Shown: positions 1 through 4,708 of the stretch, in pieces
Layout of the letters: every line of letters begins with the position of its first letter
How positions within the stretch are numbered: the first letter of the stretch is position 1
Origin: Candidatus Geothermarchaeota archaeon
GTDB lineage: Archaea > Thermoproteota > Nitrososphaeria > Geothermarchaeales > JAUWBL01
DNA length: 6,252 nt
Direction: 5' to 3'
Assembly: GCA_030601715.1 (NCBI GenBank)
Contig: JAUWBL010000067.1
Coordinates: forward strand, 1 to 6,252
Position numbers and translations under genes: made by a program
Notes under the pieces: generated by a model
Seen by the model: only the letters and a program-made list of their open reading frames with translations
Told to the model about the DNA's origin: nothing
Database searches by the model: none

Positions 1-13
1 GAGGGATTTTGAA

Positions 14-247
14 TTGACATTGGCTTATGTTCTTATCAACACTGAGCTGGGAGCCGAGGAAGAAGTCAGGAAGAAGCTCATGGAGCAGCCCGAGGTCGAA
101 GAGGCCTACATCGTGTACGGGGTCTACGACCTGATAGTCAAGCTGAGAGCGGAGACGATGGAGAAAGTGAAGACCGCGGTCACGTGGAAGATAAGGAGGA
201 TGGACAAGGTTCGCTCCACTCTCACCATGATAGTCATGGAAGAGTGA
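14..247 (+). CDS. Stand-alone Lrp/AsnC effector-binding (RAM) domain protein
   Basis: This 77-residue protein has the compact alpha/beta fold pattern of the Lrp/AsnC ligand-binding (RAM) domain and no helix-turn-helix, so it does not bind DNA alone. The sequence shows the family pattern: a first strand (AYVLINTE, residues 4-11), a helix (EEEVRKKL), then PEVEEAYIVYGVYDLIVK with the GxYDLIV turn, and a last strand near STLTMIVME. Such single-domain proteins of 75-80 residues are common in archaea. They are thought to oligomerise and bind amino acids or modulate full-length Lrp proteins; the ligand here is unknown. The start is inferred as TTG at 14 with GAGG at 1-4 as ribosome-binding site. A second TTG at 20 is possible, and the frame is open to the window edge. 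The next gene is on the opposite strand. Confidence 0.88.
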   Translation: MTLAYVLINTELGAEEEVRKKLMEQPEVEEAYIVYGVYDLIVKLRAETMEKVKTAVTWKIRRMDKVRSTLTMIVMEE

Positions 248-489
248 AGAAAGACTCCCTTACTCTTTTGTTCGACGGTCGCATCCGCTGACTTCATGCA
301 GGGATTCTGGCTCTTTCCTTCCTCTTTGTATACTCCTCCTTGTGTTGACTCTGGCTCGATGTTTGGTCGGAGGAGTTATTTCCATAGTCGGAATGGCTCT
401 CGTTTTCCGAGCAGAGCGATGATGTCCTGACTTCTGTGAATGTCGGGAATATTACAGTCGAATAAGGACGCTCGCAATGGAGGAGTGAG

Positions 490-948
490 CTATTTCTTGC
501 GTGGCTTCCCACCCTTGAGAATCAGGTAGAAGAAGTGGAAGGGCCGCAGGATCACACCTATCGCTTTGTAGATCAAAGAGACAAGAGGGTCTTCCTTGGC
601 GGGTCTTGGAACCTCTGTGCTGTAGCCCTTCACCCTGAGCTGCTCGAAGGTTGGCGTGAAGGTTCTGGTTTCGGATTTGAGCTCGGAGCCTGTGTCGTAT
701 CGGGCGGTTATCTCGTATTCCTTCTGCTCCAGCGGAGTGTAGGGATGGTCTAGCCAGATGAGCTGGGAGGTCTCCTCTCCACCGTCGAGCCTGAGGTCTC
801 TGGTCACGCTGTACATGACCTCGTCGCCGCTTCTCAGCCTCCAGCCCTTGAGAACGATTCCGGTGTCGGTCCCGTTGTGGAGGTTGAGGTATAGGGCGAG
901 GTTGCTCTCGATCTGAACATCCACATCGAGCGCCATCGAGCTTCCCAC
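490..948 (-). CDS. Uncharacterised beta-rich protein with C-terminal membrane-like segment
   Basis: I do not recognise the family of this 152-residue protein. Residues 5-105 have alternating hydrophobic/polar strands (ALDVDVQIE, LALYLNLHN, YEITARYD, ETRTFTP) like an Ig-like or CARDB-type beta-sandwich. Residues about 122-144 (VSLIYKAIGVILRPFHFFYLILK) are hydrophobic and are followed by a basic GGKPRKK tail. This suggests a membrane-anchored domain with the tail in the cytoplasm, but no signal peptide is visible. The start is uncertain: GTG at 948, or ATG at 936 giving 148 residues. The frame stays open upstream to about 1044 without a usual start codon, so an N-terminal part may be missing or frameshifted. 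Codon use is GC-rich as in neighbouring genes, which supports real coding. It is divergent from tiaS. Confidence 0.7.
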   Translation of the reverse strand: MGSSMALDVDVQIESNLALYLNLHNGTDTGIVLKGWRLRSGDEVMYSVTRDLRLDGGEETSQLIWLDHPYTPLEQKEYEITARYDTGSELKSETRTFTPTFEQLRVKGYSTEVPRPAKEDPLVSLIYKAIGVILRPFHFFYLILKGGKPRKK

Positions 949-1122
949 TTCATGTGTTTGATTGTGCGTGTTGTTATTGAGTCTGGCGAGGAGAGTTGGG
1001 TCTCCAAGCCTGTATGGAAGCGGTATTAGATGGGAGAATCTCAGCTAACCTGTTTGGGGGAGTGTCCTGTGTGCCGTCTCACCTGGACTGATCGACAGTT
1101 GCAGTGATCTGGTGGTGCTGCG

Positions 1123-2463
1123 TTGAAGAAAGCGGCTCTTCATCTGGGCGTGGACGACACGGACTCGGATCGAGGCGGGTGCACGACCCACCTGGGCCAC
1201 ATTTTGGTGGGGAAGGCTCTCTCCCTCGGCGCGGAGTTCATCGACTACCCTAATCTTGTCCGGCTGAACCCAGATATCCCTTGGAAGACCCGGGGAAACG
1301 GGGCCGTGTGTCTTCGGATAGGGCTGGATGTCTCAGAGGTGGACGGGTTTTGGGAGGAGGCGGTGGCCACAGCCGAGGACTACATTGGGTTCACCGGGGA
1401 GCGAGACCTGGGTATGGTTCTCTACATCGGGGAGGATCCTCCTGAGGAAGCCAAGGAGTTGTCCCGTGTGGCGCTGAGGAGCATGGTCTCCCTGTCTGGG
1501 GTCCGACAGACGATCGAGAGCCTAGGGGTTCGTTGGCACGCCGTCGGTTCAAGGAGAGGGCTGGTGGGTGCCTTATCCGCTGTCGGGAACGTGCTCCTGG
1601 GGGTCGACCATACGTTTGAGCTTCTGGCGTATCGGACGCGTGAAAACTGGGGGGCCAAGAGAATGGTCGTGGAGGCGTCGGTCCTACAGCTTCAGGAGGA
1701 TCCGTTGACCTTCGCCAACATCGATCCCGAGACGGGTAGGGTTTTGGTGACACCTCGGGGACTGGACCCTGTTCTGTTAGGGATTCGGGGTGATACGGCA
1801 GAGTCCGTTCACGCGGCCTTTGAAAGGGTCGATATCGGAGAGGAGCTGAGAGGATGGACCATCTTCGTCACAAACCAGGGCACTGGGAGCCACCTCGAGA
1901 TCGAGAGAAGGATAGAGGATCTTGAGCCCTACGAACAGGTCCGGGTGGTGGGGACGCTGGCCAGGACTCCCAAGATCCTGGTGGGAGGCCACGTTCGGCT
2001 CAGCCTTCGGGACGACGGGGGAGAGCTGCTGGACTGCATGGCTTACGCGCCCTCCGGGCAGCTGTCCACGGTTGCCCGTCGTCTGGTCAAGGGAGATCTC
2101 GTGAGGGTCAGCGGGGGAGTGTTGCTGAAGCCCCAGGGGCTTACCTTGAACCTGGAGAGGATAGAGGTAGTTGAGCTGGTGGCGGAGACTCGCCGGGTGC
2201 CTCCCATGTGTCCCAGGTGCAGGCGGAGCATGTCCTCTCTTGGGATGGGCCAGGGATACGAGTGTCGGGGGTGCAGCTATCACATATCGGAGGTGTCTCC
2301 AGGCATCGTTCATCGGGGGCGAGATCTCTCTCCTCGGATCCTCCTTCCCCCCTACAGATCGGGGAGACACCTAACCAAGCCCCTGAAGAGGTACGGCCGA
2401 CCCAACATCCGGGATGCTCCCGGCATCGGCTTCAAGCCTTGGACGAGCTTCCTCCTCGACTGA
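1123..2463 (+). CDS. tiaS: tRNA(Ile2) 2-agmatinylcytidine (agmatidine) synthetase TiaS
   Basis: TiaS attaches agmatine to C34 of tRNA-Ile2 (anticodon CAU) using ATP, so the tRNA reads AUA as isoleucine rather than AUG. It is essential in most archaea. The 446 residues match the family in length and order. The N-terminus has the kinase-like signature GVDDTDS (9-15) and GGCTTHLG (18-25), then LVRLNPDIPWKTRGNG (45-60). The central part contains NQGTGSHLE (251-259). Residues about 270-350 form an OB-fold (VRVVGTLARTPKILVGGHVRLSL). A C-terminal zinc ribbon has Cys363/366 and Cys381/384 (CPRC...CRGC). The TTG start is nearly forced: an in-frame TGA lies at 1105-1107, and GGTGGTG (1111-1117) sits five bases upstream. 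Lsm and tRNA-Ala genes follow on the same strand, a translation-related context. The initiator tRNA-Met(CAU) downstream is not its substrate. Confidence 0.96.
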   Translation: MKKAALHLGVDDTDSDRGGCTTHLGHILVGKALSLGAEFIDYPNLVRLNPDIPWKTRGNGAVCLRIGLDVSEVDGFWEEAVATAEDYIGFTGERDLGMVLYIGEDPPEEAKELSRVALRSMVSLSGVRQTIESLGVRWHAVGSRRGLVGALSAVGNVLLGVDHTFELLAYRTRENWGAKRMVVEASVLQLQEDPLTFANIDPETGRVLVTPRGLDPVLLGIRGDTAESVHAAFERVDIGEELRGWTIFVTNQGTGSHLEIERRIEDLEPYEQVRVVGTLARTPKILVGGHVRLSLRDDGGELLDCMAYAPSGQLSTVARRLVKGDLVRVSGGVLLKPQGLTLNLERIEVVELVAETRRVPPMCPRCRRSMSSLGMGQGYECRGCSYHISEVSPGIVHRGRDLSPRILLPPYRSGRHLTKPLKRYGRPNIRDAPGIGFKPWTSFLLD

Positions 2464-2481
2464 TGCGGTCCGAGCTCTCAA

Positions 2482-2494
2482 CTCTTAAGTAACC
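2482..2494 (+). promoter_or_regulatory. Candidate TATA box for the Lsm gene
   Basis: The AT-rich run CTCTTAAGTAACC stands out in GC-rich sequence between tiaS and the Lsm gene. About 26 bases downstream would be a transcription start near 2512, leaving a short leader with the purine-rich site GGGGGAG (2523-2529) before the ATG at 2535. This is inference from spacing and composition only; read-through from tiaS is equally possible. Confidence 0.35.
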
Positions 2495-2534
2495 AGGCCG
2501 GGTTTGATTGTGCCGGAGGCACGGGGGAGAAGGG

Positions 2535-2756
2535 ATGTCGGCGGACCTGACCATTAGGCTTCTCAAGAGCAGTCTCCAACAGCCGGTTATCGTAAAGCTG
2601 AAGGGCCACAGGTCGATACGAGGGGTTCTCGTGGGATTCGACGAGCACCTCAACTTGGTCCTCAGATCGGCGGAGTTCATCCACGACGAGCAAAGCCAGG
2701 AGTTGGGGGAAGTTGTCCTCAGGGGCGACAGCGTCATCTTCATCTCCCCTCCCTAG
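2535..2756 (+). CDS. Archaeal Lsm (Sm-like) RNA-binding protein
   Basis: This is a 73-residue Sm-fold protein. Archaeal Lsm proteins form heptameric rings that bind U-rich RNA and are linked to tRNA processing and RNA turnover. The Sm1 motif spans residues about 17-49 (PVIVKLKGHRSIRGVLVGFD then EHLNLVL) and keeps the D-x-H-x-N uridine pocket as Asp36, His38 and Asn40. The Sm2 motif is VVLRGDSVIFIS (60-71) with the signature Arg63-Gly64. Length is typical of the family. ATG 2535 was chosen over an in-frame TTG at 2508 because the intervening residues do not fit the fold and a strong purine-rich ribosome-binding site (GGGGGAGAAGGG) lies directly before the ATG. It follows tiaS by 71 bases and precedes tRNA-Ala. 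Confidence 0.94.
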   Translation: MSADLTIRLLKSSLQQPVIVKLKGHRSIRGVLVGFDEHLNLVLRSAEFIHDEQSQELGEVVLRGDSVIFISPP

Positions 2757-2781
2757 GCGATGTTCCTCCGCCCCATCCAAT

Positions 2782-2789
2782 GTTTAAGG
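2782..2789 (+). promoter_or_regulatory. TATA-like box for tRNA-Ala
   Basis: GTTTAAGG is centred about 30 bases upstream of the mature 5' end of tRNA-Ala at 2815. That is the distance expected for an archaeal tRNA promoter with a very short leader. Called from sequence and spacing alone. Confidence 0.5.
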
Positions 2790-2814
2790 GGGCTTCAGGT
2801 TGTTACACGGATTG

Positions 2815-2892
2815 GGGCCGGTAGATCAGTCTGGTATGATCGCCACGTTGGCATCGTGGAGGTCGCGGGTTCAAATCCCGCCCGGTCCACCA
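2815..2892 (+). tRNA. tRNA-Ala(GGC), encoded CCA, no intron
   Basis: A full cloverleaf can be drawn. The acceptor GGGCCGG (2815-2821) pairs with CCGGTCC (2882-2888). The D-stem GATC/GATC is at 2824-2827 and 2838-2841. The anticodon stem CCACG/CGTGG encloses loop TTGGCAT, with anticodon GGC at 2850-2852. The T-arm is GCGGG-TTCAAAT-CCCGC (2865-2881). The discriminator is A2889 and CCA is encoded at 2890-2892. The third acceptor pair is G3:U70, the universal alanine identity determinant, which agrees with anticodon GGC reading GCC codons. The gene is 78 nt and uninterrupted, in contrast to the initiator tRNA 1.2 kb downstream. Confidence 0.96.
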
Positions 2893-2940
2893 AGGAACTG
2901 CATCCGATCTGCTTTCCTAGATACTCCGCTTGTTTTCCGT

Positions 2941-3105
2941 AGCCTCTACTACAGAAGGCTGCTGGAAGGATTCTGGGCCTGCAACCTCCTGAGTGCTTCG
3001 ATCAGAGCCCTTGTGACAGGATTCGTCCTCCTTGTCAATCCGCTCTTCGGCTTGCTCAACATGGCGCTCGGCGTAGCAGCACTGGTTGCACGTAGAAATA
3101 TCTAG
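2941..3105 (+). other. Hydrophobic open frame after tRNA-Ala, no clear start
   Basis: The frame ending at TAG 3103-3105 reads like a small membrane protein: LYYRRLLEGFWACNLLSAS, then a hydrophobic stretch (ALVTGFVLLVNPLFGLLNMA) and a basic end (VARRNI). It has no ATG, GTG or TTG between the tRNA-Ala 3' end and GTG 3013, which lies inside the hydrophobic part. It may be the tail of a gene truncated at the tRNA (tRNA 3' ends are common integration sites), a tiny protein with a rare start, or chance. The rest of 2893-3138 shows only a short hairpin, GAACC/GGTTC (3111-3126). Confidence 0.25.
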
Positions 3106-3138
3106 GCCCAGAACCGGGACAGGTTCGGCACGGGGGGG

Positions 3139-3288
3139 CTAGTAGCAGTCGTTCCTCTGGCAGTGGGGGACGAAGTATCTCTCCCTGCACCCTTCCCAGA
3201 GGGCAAGGTCGCACTTCAGACAGATGTTCTTGTTGAGCACGGGGCAGAAGCAGAGATTGTCGGCGGCGTTGCAGATCTGGCAGCCCAT
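3139..3288 (-). CDS. Nine-cysteine mini-protein, probable metal-binding
   Basis: This predicted 49-residue protein has nine cysteines: CxxC at residues 3-6, CFC at 13-15, CLKC at 23-26, and C34, C43 and C48, plus His42. The spacing would suit one or two zinc or iron-sulfur sites, but I do not recognise a family and assign no function. ATG 3288 was chosen because AAGGA stands directly before it and a TATA-like element with a palindrome lies 33-59 bases upstream. The alternative GTG 3342 (67 residues) starts inside that palindrome, and its extra residues contain no cysteine. It lies downstream of the ferritin-like gene on the same strand with a 158-base gap, so it probably has its own promoter. 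A link to iron or redox handling is inference from context. Confidence 0.6.
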   Translation of the reverse strand: MGCQICNAADNLCFCPVLNKNICLKCDLALWEGCRERYFVPHCQRNDCY

Positions 3289-3317
3289 TTCCTTGGACAG
3301 TTCATAGAACGGTGGGG

Positions 3318-3347
3318 ATATGAATAAAGCTTCTATGTACACAGAAG
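3318..3347 (-). promoter_or_regulatory. Candidate promoter and operator palindrome of the Cys-rich gene
   Basis: On the reverse strand the sequence reads CTTCTGTGTACATAGAAG (3347-3330) and then GCTTTATTCATATC. The first part is an 18-base near-perfect palindrome (8 of 9 pairs, TGTACA core). The second is a TATA-like element at about 3329-3318. A start of transcription near 3299 would put the ATG at 3288 close behind. A palindrome abutting the TATA/BRE position is a typical site for an archaeal dimeric repressor or activator. The regulator is unknown; this is a structural inference. Confidence 0.45.
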
Positions 3348-3446
3348 TCCTGCAAGCTGCGTTCTAGGCATAGTCGCGGCGAGCTTCCGCCGTGGAGCAG
3401 CCGTTGGACTCGGAGAAAGAGGAGGGATTGGGAGTAGGGCTATGGC

Positions 3447-3932
3447 CTACAAGCCTAGGAGGTTCTCCATCTCCTCCTCGTGGTGGACTTCCTCCCCCAT
3501 GATGTGCCTTATAGTGTGGAAGGTTATCGGATCCTTGCCCACGCTCATGAGGTCCTTCAGCATACCGTTGTAGACGTCTATGGCGCACCTCTCGGCCTCG
3601 GCGACCGCCTCAACCAAGCCCTTCAGATCCCTGGGGTCCTCGGGGATGTCAACCCTCCTGCAGTTCGCCTTCTCCACCAGCTCGTCGATGCTCCTTATGG
3701 GTTCTCCGCCCAGCTGGAGGATCCTCTCGGCCAGCTCCTCCTGATGCTCGAGCTCTTCCTTCGCCAGCTCCCTGAGCTTGCCAGCCACCAACCCCGCTTT
3801 CATACCCGTGGCCAGCTGAGCCCCGACCGTGTAGTAGTAGACGGCCAGCCACTCGTCCGCGTAGGCGGAGTTGAGTCTCTCTATGAGCTTCTGGATATCG
3901 TATTCCACGATCTCTCTGCCCTTCTTTCCCAT
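3447..3932 (-). CDS. Ferritin-like di-iron protein with cysteine pair (DPSL-type)
   Basis: This 161-residue helical protein belongs to the ferritin-like superfamily. DPSL members form 12-subunit cages that oxidise and store iron and protect against peroxide. Candidate di-iron ligands are Glu27 (DEW), Glu60 and His63 (EELEH), Glu114 (EAERC) and Glu148/His151 (EEVHH). Cys91 and Cys116 are 25 residues apart. As I recall, the Sulfolobus solfataricus DPSL protein has a conserved cysteine pair with the same spacing beside its iron site, so DPSL is favoured over classical bacterioferritin. ATG 3932 follows GGTGAG (ribosome-binding site). A TATA-like CTTTAAG at 3984-3978 predicts a leader of about 23 bases. 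A longer frame reaches 4043, but it overlaps the promoter and lacks family features. It may act with the nearby Cys-rich mini-protein; that is speculative. Confidence 0.88.
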   Translation of the reverse strand: MGKKGREIVEYDIQKLIERLNSAYADEWLAVYYYTVGAQLATGMKAGLVAGKLRELAKEELEHQEELAERILQLGGEPIRSIDELVEKANCRRVDIPEDPRDLKGLVEAVAEAERCAIDVYNGMLKDLMSVGKDPITFHTIRHIMGEEVHHEEEMENLLGL

Positions 3933-3975
3933 ACACTCACCACCATTGTTTCCACGTAGAGAAGACCACGGATCC

Positions 3976-3990
3976 TGCTTAAAGCGCTTC
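3976..3990 (-). promoter_or_regulatory. TATA-like box of the ferritin-like gene
   Basis: The reverse strand reads GAAGCGCTTTAAGCA, with CTTTAAG 46-52 bases before the ATG and the 8-base perfect palindrome AAGCGCTT (3982-3989) overlapping the upstream BRE position. Spacing fits an archaeal promoter with a short leader carrying the GGTGAG site. The palindrome is a weak operator candidate. Confidence 0.45.
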
Positions 3991-4085
3991 CCTAGGCGTT
4001 CGGCGGAAGGAAAAAAAGATATTCTGCTACGATGCGGGCGCAACAGACGTTAGAGGACGGTGTCCGGCGGAAGGGTGGCCCGTCA

Positions 4086-4099
4086 AACAAAGATAAACT
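4086..4099 (+). promoter_or_regulatory. Possible TATA region of the initiator tRNA gene
   Basis: AACAAAGATAAACT is the only AT-rich stretch close upstream of the tRNA. With the usual 25-27-base offset, transcription would start near 4118-4121. That leaves a leader of roughly 15 nt which includes an AGCGGGG copy (4120-4126) and the TACC (4129-4132) that pairs with exon 2. Confidence 0.35.
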
Positions 4100-4138
4100 C
4101 CCGGCCTCTGAGGTATGCTAGCGGGGGATACCGTAGCG

Positions 4139-4154
4139 AGACAGGGTCCTACAG
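4139..4154 (+). other. tRNA intron 1 (acceptor stem, between nt 4 and 5), 16 nt
   Basis: A textbook hBHBh' motif surrounds it. The outer helix is TACC (4129-4132) with GGTA (4156-4159). The central 4-bp helix is GTAG (4133-4136) with CTAC (4149-4152). The 3-nt bulges are C-G/A (4137-4139) and A-G/G (4153-4155), cut after the second base of each. The inner stem is GAC/GTC with loop AGG. Four of the outer and central pairs use leader bases, so splicing probably precedes 5' end trimming. Confidence 0.82.
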
Positions 4155-4182
4155 GGGTAGGGTAGCCAGGTCTAACCCGCAG

Positions 4183-4194
4183 ACCCAGGCGGAA
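4183..4194 (+). other. tRNA intron 2 (anticodon stem, between nt 29 and 30), 12 nt
   Basis: The central helix CCGC (4177-4180) pairs perfectly with GCGG (4189-4192). The bulges are A-G/A (4181-4183) and A-A/G (4193-4195). The inner loop is just CCCAG (4184-4188) with at most one pair, so this is a very short intron. The boundaries are fixed, because any shift breaks the mature CAGGG stem. The central helix borrows C24 and C25 of the D-stem, so the BHB and the D-arm cannot form together. Confidence 0.8.
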
Positions 4195-4202
4195 GGCTCA
4201 TA

Positions 4203-4218
4203 CCTGGTTCAGCGAGAG
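4203..4218 (+). other. tRNA intron 3 (canonical site 37/38), 16 nt
   Basis: It lies at the classic archaeal position one base after the anticodon. The inner stem is CTG/CAG (4204-4206, 4210-4212) with loop GTT. The bulges are T-A/C (4201-4203) and A-G/A (4217-4219). The central helix CTCA/CGAG (4197-4200, 4213-4216) has three pairs plus an A-C mismatch. The outer helix is the anticodon stem, which becomes continuous only after intron 2 is removed. Confidence 0.75.
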
Positions 4219-4233
4219 ACCCTGAGAGCGGTG

Positions 4234-4262
4234 ACGCACCCCAGCACAGGGGTGTGCCGCAG
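4234..4262 (+). other. tRNA intron 4 (T-stem, between nt 52 and 53), 29 nt
   Basis: The inner hairpin is strong: CGCACCCC (4235-4242) with GGGGTGTG (4249-4256), including one G-U pair. The central helix GCGG (4228-4231) pairs perfectly with CCGC (4257-4260). The bulges are T-G/A (4232-4234) and A-G/G (4261-4263). Excision turns a mispaired T-stem into GGTGG/CCACC, with no other choice giving a normal T-arm. Confidence 0.83.
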
Positions 4263-4397
4263 GTTCAAATCCACCCCCCGCTACCATTCCATTCCTTGCG
4301 GAGGTGCATCTCGTTCCAATTCCTTCGGCCATTTTCATGAGCGGTTTCCCTGACCGAGTCATCAGAGGAACAGCCTTGGCGTCGACGAGAGATAGAG

Positions 4398-4676
4398 TCA
4401 TTCCCAGATCAGAGGATCGTCCTCGGCACGGAAGTGCAGGCCCGATACGGGACCAAGATTAGGGAAAAAGGTGGGAGATGTCTCCGGGCCAGCGAGTTCC
4501 TCCACAAACAGAGTGGCCGTGCTGTTGCTCTCTCCCAGCACACGCGTCTCTGTGGCACCTCCATAGTAGAAGGCTTGAAGGTGGTATTCTCCGCTGCGGC
4601 AGCCGAGCCCGCCAACGACAGAACAAGAAAGCGCCTTCTCGAGACTCCCAGTTTGTGCTCTGAGGAGGCGGAGGGC
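4398..4676 (-). pseudogene. Frameshifted gene for a putative Tat-exported Ig-like protein
   Basis: Two adjacent reverse-strand frames look like one broken gene. From ATG 4676 the first frame begins MPSASSEHKLGVSRRRFLVL and continues SLAGSAAAA, a plausible twin-arginine signal (S-R-R-x-F-L plus a short hydrophobic, Ala-rich stretch). A second frame, open from 4685 to TGA 4398-4400 but with no start codon, reads convincingly from about 4592: GEYHLQAFYYGGATETRVLG, later STATLFVEELAGPE and FRAEDDPLIWE. This resembles the end of an Ig-like extracellular domain. A one-base loss near 4590-4605 would join signal and domain. A TATA-like GCATAAATC (4716-4708) lies about 36 bases before the ATG. It could be a true pseudogene, a sequencing or assembly indel, or a chance reading. 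The remainder of 4287-4815 holds no gene I can support. Confidence 0.4.
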
Positions 4677-4708
4677 ATTTTCGGTTTACCGACACCGCAT
4701 TTCAGACG

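Larger units (their letters stand above)
4135..4286 (+). tRNA. Initiator tRNA-Met(CAU) with four introns, encoded CCA
   Basis: Removing four introns gives a regular 79-nt tRNA. The acceptor AGCG+GGG (4135-4138, 4155-4157) pairs with CCCCGCT (4276-4282). U8A9 is 4158-4159. The D-arm is GGGT (4160-4163), an 11-nt loop with A14 and GG, and ACCC (4175-4178). The anticodon stem CAG+GG (4180-4182, 4195-4196) pairs with CCCTG (4220-4224). The loop is CTCATA+A, with anticodon CAT at 4199-4201. The variable region is AGAGC, the T-arm is GGTG+G (4230-4233, 4263) with TTCAAAT and CCACC, the discriminator is A4283 and CCA is 4284-4286. A1:U72 and the three G:C pairs GGG/CCC next to the anticodon loop are archaeal initiator marks, excluding elongator Met and Ile2. 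Introns are 4139-4154, 4183-4194, 4203-4218 and 4234-4262. The 5' exon has four nucleotides. A second AGCGGGG at 4120 offers an alternative 5' end, but without a BHB. Confidence 0.88.

Noticed and set aside
417..431. Possible C/D box guide RNA start (ATGATGT followed by CTGA)
   Set aside because: The C box is imperfect, and no second C'/D' pair at a fitting distance follows.
294..512. Reverse-strand Ser/Glu/Lys-rich frame of 72 residues
   Set aside because: Its start lies inside the end of the 490-948 gene, it has low complexity and no recognisable fold, and the 248-489 interval otherwise looks non-coding.
3933..4043. N-terminal extension of the ferritin-like protein to 198 residues
   Set aside because: It would cover the TATA-like box, and the family N-terminus fits ATG 3932 with its ribosome-binding site.
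4001..4074. Direct repeat CGGCGGAAGG at 4001-4010 and 4065-4074
   Set aside because: Only ten GC-rich bases with no further flanking similarity; it could easily be chance.
4120..4286. tRNA-iMet starting at 4120 with a 31-nt first intron
   Set aside because: The mature sequence would be the same, but no placement of the intron ends gives a 4-bp central helix with 3-nt bulges, whereas the start at 4135 gives a perfect BHB with outer and inner helices.
4198..4401. Reverse-strand frame whose ATG overlaps the stop of the split gene (ATGA)
   Set aside because: It runs antisense through the tRNA; the GGGFEP-type residues are the usual artefact of translating an antisense T-arm. Only the first 35 or so residues lie outside the tRNA and they match nothing I know.
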